From: JAAFIP01 sp963775085
GTDB taxonomy: Bacteria > Pseudomonadota > Gammaproteobacteria > Burkholderiales > Burkholderiaceae_C
Reading direction: 5' to 3'
Assembly: GCA_963775085.1 (NCBI GenBank)
Contig: CAVZHO010000011.1
Coordinates: 248,001 to 312,000 of the forward strand
Length of the DNA stretch: 64,000 bases
In this document: positions 1-7,816 of the stretch, piece by piece
Layout: each line of letters opens with the position of its first letter
Numbering within the stretch: position 1 is the stretch's first letter
Program-made: the position numbers and the translations under genes
Notes under the pieces: generated by a model
What the model saw: the letters and a program-made list of their open reading frames with translations, nothing else
The model's database searches: none
Told to the model about the DNA's origin: nothing

Positions 1-1380
1 TCCGGTGGTGCCCGCCACCAGCACATGGGGCATCTTGGCCAGGTCGGCCACGATCGGCGCACCCATAATGTCCTTGCCCAAACCCATGGTCAGCATGGAT
101 TTGCCTTCGTTGTAGACCTGTGAGCCCAGAATTTCACTCAACTTGATACTCTGGCGCTTGGCATTGGGCAGCTCCAGCGCCATATAGTTTTTGCCGGGAA
201 TGGTCTCCACCACACGGATCGATACCAGGGACAGCGAGCGCGCCAAATCGCGCGCCAAACCGACCACTTGCGAGCCCTTCACGCCCGTGGCGGGCTCGAT
301 CTCGTAGCGCGTAATCACCGGGCCGGGCAGGGCGGCGACCACCCGCACTTCTACGCCAAAGTCCTTGAGCTTTTTCTCAATCATCCGGCTGGTCATCTCC
401 AGCGTTTCGGAGGCGACGGTTTCCTGGCGCAGCTGCGCGGCGTCCAGCAGATCCACCTGCGGTAGCTTGCTGTCGGGCATGTCGCTGAACAGCGGCTTTT
501 GCCGCTCTTTGGCCACGCGCACACTTTGTGGCACATCGACCAACATGTCGCCCAAGGTGGGCTCAATCATCGCGCGCACCGCAGCTGGCAAGATGATCGG
601 GGCGGGGTGCAGTTCTTCGCTCTCGGCGCGCTCTACGCTGACTACTTCTTCACGTTCGCGTGCGGCCTGGCTGCCCATGGCCATGTCTTGCGCTACTTCG
701 CGCTTTTCGCGGCGACGCTCCCACAGGCTGTGCAGCCAGGCACCCAGGCCATCGGCGCAGCGCGCCCAGGAGAATCTAAAGGCCCAGGCCGCACCCACTA
801 CCGCGCTGGCGATGCCCACCAAGCCCGAGCCGGTAAAGCCCAGCCATTTCACGGCTACACTGCCTACGGCATAGCCCAACACGCCACCCGAATGTCCTGG
901 CAAGCGCGACTCAAAACGATACAGACGCGACCACTCTAGCGTGCAGCTAGCCGCCAGCAGCACCAACAAGCCCAGCCAAAACATGGTGCGCGGATGTTGG
1001 CCTATAAAAGTGTGTCCGTACGGGTGTGTGTCATAGGCCGGTGCCTGGCGGTCGGAATGCAGCCAACGGCGTAGTGCGGCAAGCCAAACAAGCACCGCAG
1101 CCAACACGCACCACCCTACCGAGTAGCCCAGCAGGTAATAGCTGGCATCGCCCAGGACAGCGCCCAACCGGCCGCCCCAGTTGCGTGCCACACCCGGCGC
1201 GCCCGAGCCCGAGGTGGACCAAGCAGGATCGACCGCCGTATGGGTGAGTAAGGCTATCAGCCAAAAGATGAGCGCCACTGCGCCAACCAGCAGACCCAGT
1301 TCGTGGGAGAACTTGCGCCCAGAAGGGTCGCTGCGTTTCGCCGTAGCGCGGGAGGTGAGGGTATCAAGTGAGTAAGTCAT
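1..1380 (-). CDS. ftsK: DNA translocase FtsK, N-terminal part (cut by window edge)
   Basis: Septal DNA pump that couples chromosome segregation to division. The ATG is at 1380 and the frame stays open to base 1, giving 460 residues. Several hydrophobic membrane segments lie in the first ~190 residues. A charged linker follows, then the alpha domain of the motor, with stretches such as GVEVRVVAALPGPVITRYEI and KNYMALELPN. The window ends inside the Walker A motif (AGTTG, normally followed by SGKS), so the ATPase core and the DNA-reading gamma domain lie outside. The stop of the upstream Crp/Fnr gene is 54 bp away on the same strand. The family assignment is secure from the motor region. Confidence 0.93.
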   Translation of the reverse strand, partial: MTYSLDTLTSRATAKRSDPSGRKFSHELGLLVGAVALIFWLIALLTHTAVDPAWSTSGSGAPGVARNWGGRLGAVLGDASYYLLGYSVGWCVLAAVLVWLAALRRWLHSDRQAPAYDTHPYGHTFIGQHPRTMFWLGLLVLLAASCTLEWSRLYRFESRLPGHSGGVLGYAVGSVAVKWLGFTGSGLVGIASAVVGAAWAFRFSWARCADGLGAWLHSLWERRREKREVAQDMAMGSQAAREREEVVSVERAESEELHPAPIILPAAVRAMIEPTLGDMLVDVPQSVRVAKERQKPLFSDMPDSKLPQVDLLDAAQLRQETVASETLEMTSRMIEKKLKDFGVEVRVVAALPGPVITRYEIEPATGVKGSQVVGLARDLARSLSLVSIRVVETIPGKNYMALELPNAKRQSIKLSEILGSQVYNEGKSMLTMGLGKDIMGAPIVADLAKMPHVLVAGTTG

Positions 1381-1434
1381 CGCGAGTAGCGAGCTTACCC
1401 TATCTGATGGCCTGGTTTGGGTTGAGCAGGCGGA

Positions 1435-2109
1435 TTAGCCCAAGGCGCTCAGGCGCTCTTTGATGAGTACCGAGTTGTTCTCCAGCGTCTCGATGTAGCC
1501 GCGCTCTTCCAGGTCTTTCATGACCCGGCTGACCATCTCGCGCGAGGCCCCGACCATTTTGGCCAAATCTTGGCGCGATACCTTGTCGCGGATGATGACT
1601 TGGCCTTGGGCATCGGTCTCGGCCGCCTCAATCAAGGCACGGGCCACGCGGCCATACACGTCCATCAGCGCCAGGGATTCGATCTTGCGGTCGGCATGGC
1701 GCAGGCGTTGCACCAGGCCTTTCATGACGGCGTAGGCCATGGAGGTGTTCTCAGGCAGGCAGCGGGCAAACTCCACCCGACCGAGCATCAGCACATCAGT
1801 TTGAATCTCGGCGCGCACGCTGGCCGAGTGTGGCTCGTTGTCGATCAGGCTCATCTCACCAATGTAGTCGCCGGGACTTAAATTAGCCAATATCACCTCG
1901 CGGCCCCTCGAGTCGGTCGTGAGCACGCGTGCTCGGCCCGTCAAAATGATGAACAGGGCGTTGGTCTTTTTGCCTTGCTCAACCACCAGCTCGCCGCGCT
2001 TGAAGCGCCGTTTGATCACGGCATCTGCCACTGCTTCGGCTTGCGTAGGTGTGAGCATGGAAAACAAAGGTACCCGACGAATAAGCTCTAAGTTCGATAA
2101 CATCGACAT
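1435..2109 (-). CDS. Crp/Fnr-family transcriptional regulator
   Basis: 224-residue DNA-binding regulator. The N-terminal cyclic-nucleotide-binding fold spans about residues 10-125, with the phosphate cassette IGEMSLIDNEPHSASVRA. The C-terminal winged helix spans about 150-220, with recognition helix SREMVSRVMKDLEERGYI. That helix keeps the Arg-Glu-x3-Arg pattern CRP uses to read TGTGA half-sites. The cassette has His where E. coli CRP has the cAMP-contacting Arg82, so the ligand is uncertain. Only one Cys is present, which rules out an FNR-type Fe-S cluster. A good Shine-Dalgarno (AGAGGT) precedes the start. It is divergent from trxB across a 185-bp gap that should hold both promoters. Targets cannot be inferred from sequence. 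Confidence 0.85.
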   Translation of the reverse strand: MSMLSNLELIRRVPLFSMLTPTQAEAVADAVIKRRFKRGELVVEQGKKTNALFIILTGRARVLTTDSRGREVILANLSPGDYIGEMSLIDNEPHSASVRAEIQTDVLMLGRVEFARCLPENTSMAYAVMKGLVQRLRHADRKIESLALMDVYGRVARALIEAAETDAQGQVIIRDKVSRQDLAKMVGASREMVSRVMKDLEERGYIETLENNSVLIKERLSALG

Positions 2110-2294
2110 GTAAATACCTCTAATAATTTGAATTTTTACCAGCCAAACACTGCATCGCTTACAAGTTGAACCAACTTACGTTACTATTTTGACTTACAAA
2201 GCCAATTAGCTATTGATAATGCAGTAGCAAACGCCAACTGTACAACAGTTGTCGTTAATTTCCAACATTTTTTCCCAATAAACACTTCCTGCCA

Positions 2295-3242
2295 ATGAAG
2301 CATTCAAAAGTACTTATTTTAGGTTCCGGCCCTGCGGGCTATTCAGCGGCGGTCTATGCTGCCCGAGCCAACCTCAGCCCGGTGCTCATTACCGGCATTG
2401 CCCAAGGTGGCCAGTTGATGACGACGACCGATGTAGACAACTGGCCCGCCGATGCCCAAGGCGTGCAGGGTCCAGAGCTGATGCAGCGTTTTCAGGAGCA
2501 TGCAGAGCGTTTCAAAACGGAAATCATTTTTGACCATATCAATCAGGTCGATTTCTCCAAACGCCCGTTCACTTTGACAGGTGACAGTGGGCAGTACACC
2601 TGCGACAGTCTGATTTTGGCTACTGGTGCTTCGGCCAAGTACCTGGGTCTGCCTTCGGAAGAAGCTTTTATGGGCAAGGGCGTGTCGGGCTGCGCCACCT
2701 GCGATGGGTTTTTCTATCGGGGTGAAATCTGCTGCGTAGTGGGCGGTGGCAATACAGCGGTGGAAGAAGCGCTGTACCTCAGCAACATAGCCAGTAAAGT
2801 CTATCTGGTGCACCGGCGCGACAAGTTCAAGGCTGAGCCCATTTTGATTGACAAAGTGATGGCCAAAGTGGCTGAGGGCAAGATTGTGCTGAAGGTGTTT
2901 AATACTCTGGAAGAAGTGCTGGGTGACGCCAGCGGTGTGACGGGCGTTCGCCTGAAAAGTACGCAGACAGGGGCGACCGAAGACATTACCCTCAAAGGCT
3001 GCTTCATCGCCATCGGCCACTCGCCTAATACCGATATCTTCAAGGGCCAGTTGGAGATGAAGGATGGCTACATCATTACCAAATCAGGCAACCAAGGCAT
3101 GGCGACCATGACCAGTGTGCCGGGCGTGTTTGCCGCTGGCGATGTACAAGACCATGTGTACCGTCAGGCCATTACCAGCGCCGGCACCGGCTGCATGGCT
3201 GCGCTGGATGCGCAGCGCTTTTTGGAGCAGCACGGGGCCTAA
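2295..3242 (+). CDS. trxB: Thioredoxin reductase
   Basis: NADPH-dependent FAD flavoenzyme that reduces thioredoxin in the cytoplasm; 315 residues, normal for the low-molecular-weight bacterial class. Visible landmarks: FAD-binding GSGPAG (11-16), redox-active CATC (Cys133 and Cys136) followed by DG, NADPH-binding GGGNTA (150-155), VHRRDKF, and the C-terminal FAD motif VPGVFAAGDVQD. The gene is divergent from the Crp/Fnr regulator and about 190 bp upstream of rpmB. Nothing is missing or unusual. Confidence 0.97.
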   Translation: MKHSKVLILGSGPAGYSAAVYAARANLSPVLITGIAQGGQLMTTTDVDNWPADAQGVQGPELMQRFQEHAERFKTEIIFDHINQVDFSKRPFTLTGDSGQYTCDSLILATGASAKYLGLPSEEAFMGKGVSGCATCDGFFYRGEICCVVGGGNTAVEEALYLSNIASKVYLVHRRDKFKAEPILIDKVMAKVAEGKIVLKVFNTLEEVLGDASGVTGVRLKSTQTGATEDITLKGCFIAIGHSPNTDIFKGQLEMKDGYIITKSGNQGMATMTSVPGVFAAGDVQDHVYRQAITSAGTGCMAALDAQRFLEQHGA

Positions 3243-3428
3243 GTAATGGCGCTTGGCTGGCTACGGTGGGCACGGCGCGCTTCGGGTTATAATCTTAGGC
3301 TTTCCTGGAAACGGGGAAATACTTTGTCTTTAGGGGCAAGGAAAAGACCGCTTGCTGGTGGCTGCTACGCAGTCCCGTAGAGCGAGGTGCGGCCAGGAGC
3401 CGTTAATTTAAGTTCAAGGAGTGCTTGT

Positions 3429-3662
3429 ATGGCACGCGTCTGTGAAGTAACGGGTAAGAAACCCATGGTGGGCAACAATGTGTCCCACGCCAACAACAAA
3501 ACCAAGCGCCGGTTTATGCCTAACCTGCAATACCGCCGCTTTTTCGTCGAAAGCGAAAATCGCTGGGTGCGCATGCGCATTACCAACGCGGCTTTGCGTT
3601 TAATCGACAAAAACGGCATTGATGCTGTGCTCGCTGACATGCGCGCACGGGGCCAAGCTTAA
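3429..3662 (+). CDS. rpmB: 50S ribosomal protein L28
   Basis: 77-residue large-subunit protein beginning MARVCEVTGKKPMVGNNVSH, the L28 signature start. The ATG at 3429 was chosen over in-frame codons upstream because the conserved protein starts there and a purine-rich CAAGGAG lies just 5' of it. It is followed 18 bp later by rpmG, the usual L28-L33 pair. A TATAAT at 3288-3293 is a plausible -10 for the pair, though no convincing -35 is seen. Confidence 0.97.
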   Translation: MARVCEVTGKKPMVGNNVSHANNKTKRRFMPNLQYRRFFVESENRWVRMRITNAALRLIDKNGIDAVLADMRARGQA

Positions 3663-3680
3663 TTCCTAGGAGAAATAATC

Positions 3681-3848
3681 ATGGCAAAAGGCGGACGCGA
3701 AAAAATCAAGCTGGAATCCACTGCGGGTACCGGTCATTTCTACACCACGACAAAAAACAAGAAAACCATGCCCGAGAAAATGCTGATCAGCAAGTTTGAT
3801 CCCAAAGCTCGCAAGCATGTGGAGTACAAGGAAGTGAAGTTGAAGTAA
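3681..3848 (+). CDS. rpmG: 50S ribosomal protein L33
   Basis: 55-residue large-subunit protein, MAKGGREKIKLESTAGTGHF onward, ending KHVEYKEVKLK. It has AGGAG nine bases before the ATG. It lacks the paired CxxC motifs, so this is the zinc-free L33 type. It is the second gene of the rpmB-rpmG operon and is followed by a strong terminator 22 bp after its stop. The gene is intact despite its small size. Confidence 0.97.
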   Translation: MAKGGREKIKLESTAGTGHFYTTTKNKKTMPEKMLISKFDPKARKHVEYKEVKLK

Positions 3849-3863
3849 TTCAGCTCGTATTTG

Positions 3864-3898
3864 AAAAAAAACCGCTCATCTTGAGCGGTTTTTTTTTC
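3864..3898 (+). terminator. Rho-independent terminator of rpmB-rpmG
   Basis: Perfect 8-bp stem AACCGCTC/GAGCGGTT (3870-3877 with 3883-3890) around the loop ATCTT. A T-run follows and an A-run precedes the stem, so it could also act on minus-strand transcripts. Confidence 0.93.
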
Positions 3899-3968
3899 TT
3901 AAGCAAAGTGCAGGTCGAAATCTCTGCATACATGGAATGCCGAACGATATTTCATGTGAAATTGGGTT

Positions 3969-4016
3969 GCTATTATGTAAATAGCTACTTAAGACCTATT
4001 GACGGGGACTACAGCC
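3969..4016 (+). repeat. Dispersed two-hairpin repeat, copy A
   Basis: One of 14 copies of a 45-50 bp intergenic repeat. Here plus orientation means the order AGCTGCTTACGTCC then GGACTACAGG. Copy A reads TAGCTACTTAAGACC then TTGACGGGGACTACAG. It lies just past the yacG stop (4021). The GTCC/GGAC stem seen in better copies is degenerate here. Confidence 0.75.
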
Positions 4017-4020
4017 TCAT

Positions 4021-4260
4021 TCAATGGTAATTTTCCAGCTTGGCGTCACCAAAAACTTCATCTGGCGGTGGTGCGGCAGTGGGTACGCGAAAAGATTCAC
4101 TGGCCCAGGCGCCCAGATCGTAGTCTTTGCAGCGCTCGCAGCAAAAAGGCCGCCACTTGTTACTTGGTGCAAACACACTGTCACCTTTGCAACTGGGACA
4201 GGTGACGATGGGCGCTGACGGTTTGGAAGAAGGCGTTGATGTGCTCATGGCGTGCACCAT
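4021..4260 (-). CDS. yacG: DNA gyrase inhibitor / zinc-binding protein YacG
   Basis: 79-residue zinc protein. The family binds GyrB and restrains gyrase in E. coli. The zinc site is visible as C21-x2-C24 and C40/C41-x3-C44, embedded in TCPSCKGDS and RPFCCERCKDYDLGAWASE, which matches the YacG consensus including the DLGxWA segment. The ATG directly follows the zapD stop; Met5 is an alternative start. Neighbours zapD and coaE form the usual coaE-zapD-yacG cluster downstream of the pilus genes. Confidence 0.92.
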   Translation of the reverse strand: MVHAMSTSTPSSKPSAPIVTCPSCKGDSVFAPSNKWRPFCCERCKDYDLGAWASESFRVPTAAPPPDEVFGDAKLENYH

Positions 4261-5019
4261 TTAAGCGCATAGGGTTAATTCAAAACTGGCATCTTCATTG
4301 CTGACCGTAGGCAGTTTATCCTCGCTGGCTTCGCGTAGCAGACGTACCGACACCATCAGGCGGTTGCCGCTGATTTCGGGAATCAGGCCCAACGCCGGGT
4401 CGATGCGCAGGCGAAGCAGCTGAAAACTGCGGCCTTGCGGCAGTGTTTGCTGAAACTGCCCTGCGTTAGCCATGACTTTTTGGGCAGAGCCAGAATCACG
4501 CAGTAGTTTGAGCAGCAAGCTCACACATTGCGCCAAAGGCCACAGGGTGGATGCCCAACGGCTAAGATCTTTCCTGCGCTGCTCCACACTCTGGTGTTGC
4601 CAGTGGTAGTAGGCGGGCAGGTCAAACTCGCAGGTTCCCGCCGGAATGCCGATACGGCTACGCACGCTGACGATCCATTCATTTTCATTGAGCACATTGC
4701 CAGCCTTGCCAGTCTGGCCGTTCAAAGCTGCAAAGGCCTGCTCTAGCTGGCCAATCACCTCATCGAGCGCTGGCTCAGCGATGGCAGGATTACCTCGGAA
4801 GGCATTGAAATGCTGTTTGTGTTTTTCCAGATCCTTGAGCAGCTCGGATTTGAGATCAGAGCGGGCACCTACTTCGATGATTTCAAAAACCGTGGCCAGA
4901 GCGAAGTGGTGATCCAGTGCAGACTCACGAGCGAGCAGAATACCCAGGCGCTCAAACAGGTGTTCGAGCCGCAAGTAGGTGCGTGCGCGTTCGTTAAAGG
5001 GGTATTCGTAAACTATCAC
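4261..5019 (-). CDS. zapD: Cell division protein ZapD
   Basis: 252-residue FtsZ-ring-associated protein (formerly YacF/DUF1342) that crosslinks and bundles FtsZ protofilaments. Full-family features are present: the start MIVYEYPFNERARTYLRLEH, a helical N-terminal half, then a beta-rich half with RSRIGIPAGTCEFDLPAYYHW and GRSFQLLRLRID. It abuts yacG without a gap and lies 25 bp downstream of coaE on the same strand, so it is probably cotranscribed. Confidence 0.95.
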   Translation of the reverse strand: MIVYEYPFNERARTYLRLEHLFERLGILLARESALDHHFALATVFEIIEVGARSDLKSELLKDLEKHKQHFNAFRGNPAIAEPALDEVIGQLEQAFAALNGQTGKAGNVLNENEWIVSVRSRIGIPAGTCEFDLPAYYHWQHQSVEQRRKDLSRWASTLWPLAQCVSLLLKLLRDSGSAQKVMANAGQFQQTLPQGRSFQLLRLRIDPALGLIPEISGNRLMVSVRLLREASEDKLPTVSNEDASFELTLCA

Positions 5020-5044
5020 AGAGCTTGGCTTTCATCAGGCGTGA

Positions 5045-5647
5045 TCATAGCCCGAAGCGGTGCGCACAATCGCGTACTTCCCATTCTAATTGCGCGATAG
5101 CGAGGGCCTCATTGCAGATCACGATATCGGCCGCTCTGAGCCGTTGCGCGCGGGTGGCTTGGGCGCTGATCACCTGTTCGGTTTGCTCCCGTGCCCAGCC
5201 GCTGCGCTGCATCACTCTTTGGATTTGTATCTCAGCGCTACAGTCCACCACCAGGACGAGATCAAGCTGCGGTCGCCAGCGTGTCGACTCCGCAAGCAGT
5301 GGAATATCGAAGACCAGTAGGCGGCATGCAACCGACAGGGCGAGCTGTGTGAGGCGCTGGATCTCCTGCGCAACGAGGGGGTGAACAATGGCTTCCAGTC
5401 TTGCTTTGGCAGCCGGATCGCCAAATACCAAGGCGCGCATCGCATCGCGGTCCAGGCTGCCATCCGGTGCGACCAACGCAGTGCCAAATTCATGTGCAAT
5501 GGCTGGCATGGCGGCGCCAGACGTCGCCGTGGTTTGCCGTGAGACAGCATCAGCGTCAATGAGGGTGGCACCGCAGCGCACCAATATGGATGCAACTGTG
5601 CTTTTACCGCTCCCAATGCCACCTGTCAAACCCAGTTTAATCATCAT
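5045..5647 (-). CDS. coaE: Dephospho-CoA kinase
   Basis: Last enzyme of coenzyme A synthesis, phosphorylating the 3'-OH of dephospho-CoA with ATP. About 200 residues from the start used here, with P-loop GLTGGIGSGKST near the N-terminus and the CoaE motif LIDADAVSR. The open frame extends 30 codons further upstream into pilD. The family begins right before the P-loop, so the ATG at 5647 (or the next codon, also ATG) was chosen. It lies between pilD and zapD on the same strand. Confidence 0.95.
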   Translation of the reverse strand: MMIKLGLTGGIGSGKSTVASILVRCGATLIDADAVSRQTTATSGAAMPAIAHEFGTALVAPDGSLDRDAMRALVFGDPAAKARLEAIVHPLVAQEIQRLTQLALSVACRLLVFDIPLLAESTRWRPQLDLVLVVDCSAEIQIQRVMQRSGWAREQTEQVISAQATRAQRLRAADIVICNEALAIAQLEWEVRDCAHRFGL

Positions 5648-5699
5648 GAAGCTTGCTGGCGTTGAAATGAATAAGCGTTTGAGTGGGGTGTGCAACCAG

Positions 5700-6548
5700 C
5701 TACAAACCGATAGTACGCAAGATAGTCTGCGGTCCAAAAATCAAGGCCGTCAGCCCAGCACCTGCCAAAAATGGACCAAAGGGGACATATCCTCCTTCGC
5801 GCAAACCACTGGAGAACTTCATGGCAATACCGACGATGGCACCGATGACCGAAGCCATCAAAATAATGGGTACCAGGGCTTGCCAGCCAAACCAGGCCCC
5901 CAAGGCGGCAAACAACTTGAAATCGCCATAGCCCATGCCCTCCTTGCCGGTAACGAGCTTGAATGCCCAGTACACTGCCCAGAGCGACAGATAGCCCGCG
6001 ACGGCTCCCCATAAGGCATCGGGCAAGGTAACATCCGGGTTCCATTTCAAAGCGACGACCACCAGTCCAAGCCAGATTAGAGGCAGGGTCATATCGTCGG
6101 GCAGCAAGGTCGTGTCCCAGTCAATACCGGCCAGCGCAACAATCGTGGCGCAAAACGCACACCAAACCAGGGTAGTCATACTCCAACCCCAACGCGTCGC
6201 ACAAAATATAAAAAGCAACCCGGTAACCAATTCAACCGCTGGGTAACGCAGCCCAATCGGTGCGCTACAGGCAGAGCATTTTCCTCGCAATGCGACATAA
6301 CTGACGAGGGGGATATTTTCGTACCACGTGATGGCATGCCCACACTGCCCGCAGCGCGAGCGAGGTACCATCAGATTGAAAACGGGTGCTGGCTGTTCGT
6401 CCATGCCACCCAATTGGGCACATTCAGCAGCCCATTGCGCTTCCAGCATTTTCGGCATGCGGTGAATCACCACATTGAGAAAACTACCCACCAGCAAACC
6501 GAGCAGGCCAACCAGAGCGACCTGTATCCACGCCGTCTCCAGCATCAA
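5700..6548 (-). CDS. pilD: Prepilin leader peptidase / N-methyltransferase PilD
   Basis: 282-residue inner-membrane aspartyl protease (A24 family) that cleaves the leader of type IV prepilins after Gly and methylates the new N-terminus. The cytoplasmic zinc loop has C66-x2-C69 and C91-x2-C94. Catalytic aspartates sit in GIDWDTTLLPD (about 143-151) and GMGYGDFKLF (Asp209). There are about eight hydrophobic segments. It overlaps pilC by 4 bp (ATGA type), implying translational coupling. Its substrates are encoded at 48.6-55.4 kb. Confidence 0.97.
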   Translation of the reverse strand: MMLETAWIQVALVGLLGLLVGSFLNVVIHRMPKMLEAQWAAECAQLGGMDEQPAPVFNLMVPRSRCGQCGHAITWYENIPLVSYVALRGKCSACSAPIGLRYPAVELVTGLLFIFCATRWGWSMTTLVWCAFCATIVALAGIDWDTTLLPDDMTLPLIWLGLVVVALKWNPDVTLPDALWGAVAGYLSLWAVYWAFKLVTGKEGMGYGDFKLFAALGAWFGWQALVPIILMASVIGAIVGIAMKFSSGLREGGYVPFGPFLAGAGLTALIFGPQTILRTIGL

Positions 6549-7759
6549 ACCACCTGACCGAGTTTGAAGATGGGCAGGTACATGGACACCACAATGCCGC
6601 CGATGATGGTGCCCAAAATCACAATGATGATGGGCTCCATCAAGCTGGATAAGCCCGCCACCATCTCGTCTACTTCAGATTCGTAGAAATCGGCCGCTTT
6701 TCCCAGCATATGGTCTACAGAGCCTGACTCTTCACCAATCGCACACATCTGGATGACCATGCTGGGGAACAGGTTGGCATTCGTCATCGCTGCGGTGAGT
6801 GAGGTGCCTGTGGAGACTTCCTGTTGTATTTTGACGGTGGCATCGGCATAGAGCGAGTTGCCCGATGCGCCGCCCACTGAATCCAGCGCTTCAACCAAAG
6901 GTACTCCCGCCGCAAACATGGTGGACAAGGTGCGCGTCCAGCGGGCAATACAGGACTTCTCAACCAAGGCACCAAAAATGGGAACTTTAAGCAGCAATCT
7001 GTCCATGAATTTTTGCATTTTTTCATTGCGTTGCCATGCTTGCATGAAAAAGTAAATCCCAAAGCCAATGCCACCAAAAATCAGCCACCACCACTTCACG
7101 AAAATTTCGCTAATGGCCATCACAAAGAGTGTTGGGGCGGGGAGTTCAGCACCAAAAGAGCTAAATACTTGTTTGAATGCCGGGATTACAAATATCATGA
7201 TCACAGCAACCACCACAAAGGCTACGATCAAAACGGAAGTCGGGTACATCAAAGCAGATTTAATCTTGGACTTGATGGCCTCGGTTTTTTCCATATAGAC
7301 CGCTAAACGGTCCAGCAAGGCCTCCAAAATACCCGCTTGCTCGCCCGCTTCCACCAGATTACAGTACAAATTATCAAAGTACTTGGGAAATTTGCGAAAG
7401 GCCGCTGACAGAGAAGTGCCTGTTTCCACATCCAACCGCACGTCGTTGAGTAATTTGGTCACGCTGGGGTTGGTATTGCCCCGCCCCACAATATCAAACG
7501 ATTGCAGCAGCGGAACCCCGGCCTTCATCATCGTAGCCAGCTGGCGTGTGAATAGCGCAATATCTTTGGGCTTGATCGATTTGCCGGATGTCGTACGGCG
7601 TTTTTTGATTTTTGTAGTGAGAACACCTTGGCGACGCAAAGCGGCCTGCACCTGGTTTTCTCCAACAGCCCGCATCTCTCCGCGTACGGCTTTGCCATTG
7701 CGGTCCTTGCCTTCCCATTCGTAGACGTAGTCCTTCACATCTGATTTTTTTGTGGCCAT
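6545..7759 (-). CDS. pilC: Type IV pilus inner-membrane platform protein PilC
   Basis: 404-residue GspF-family protein on which PilB and PilT act. Two repeated T2SSF domains are visible: the first begins at IALFTRQLATMMKAGVPL, the second at WTRTLSTMFAAGVPLVEALD. Membrane segments lie around 170-200, 215-240 and at the C-terminus (PIIIVILGTIIGGIVVSMYL). It is translationally coupled to pilD and lies 57 bp downstream of pilB. Complete. Confidence 0.97.
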   Translation of the reverse strand: MATKKSDVKDYVYEWEGKDRNGKAVRGEMRAVGENQVQAALRRQGVLTTKIKKRRTTSGKSIKPKDIALFTRQLATMMKAGVPLLQSFDIVGRGNTNPSVTKLLNDVRLDVETGTSLSAAFRKFPKYFDNLYCNLVEAGEQAGILEALLDRLAVYMEKTEAIKSKIKSALMYPTSVLIVAFVVVAVIMIFVIPAFKQVFSSFGAELPAPTLFVMAISEIFVKWWWLIFGGIGFGIYFFMQAWQRNEKMQKFMDRLLLKVPIFGALVEKSCIARWTRTLSTMFAAGVPLVEALDSVGGASGNSLYADATVKIQQEVSTGTSLTAAMTNANLFPSMVIQMCAIGEESGSVDHMLGKAADFYESEVDEMVAGLSSLMEPIIIVILGTIIGGIVVSMYLPIFKLGQVV

Positions 7760-7816
7760 TATTTTCTCGCTCTAATTGGCAAACCAACATTGGGGGAAAG
7801 TTTGTGATGCATCAGA

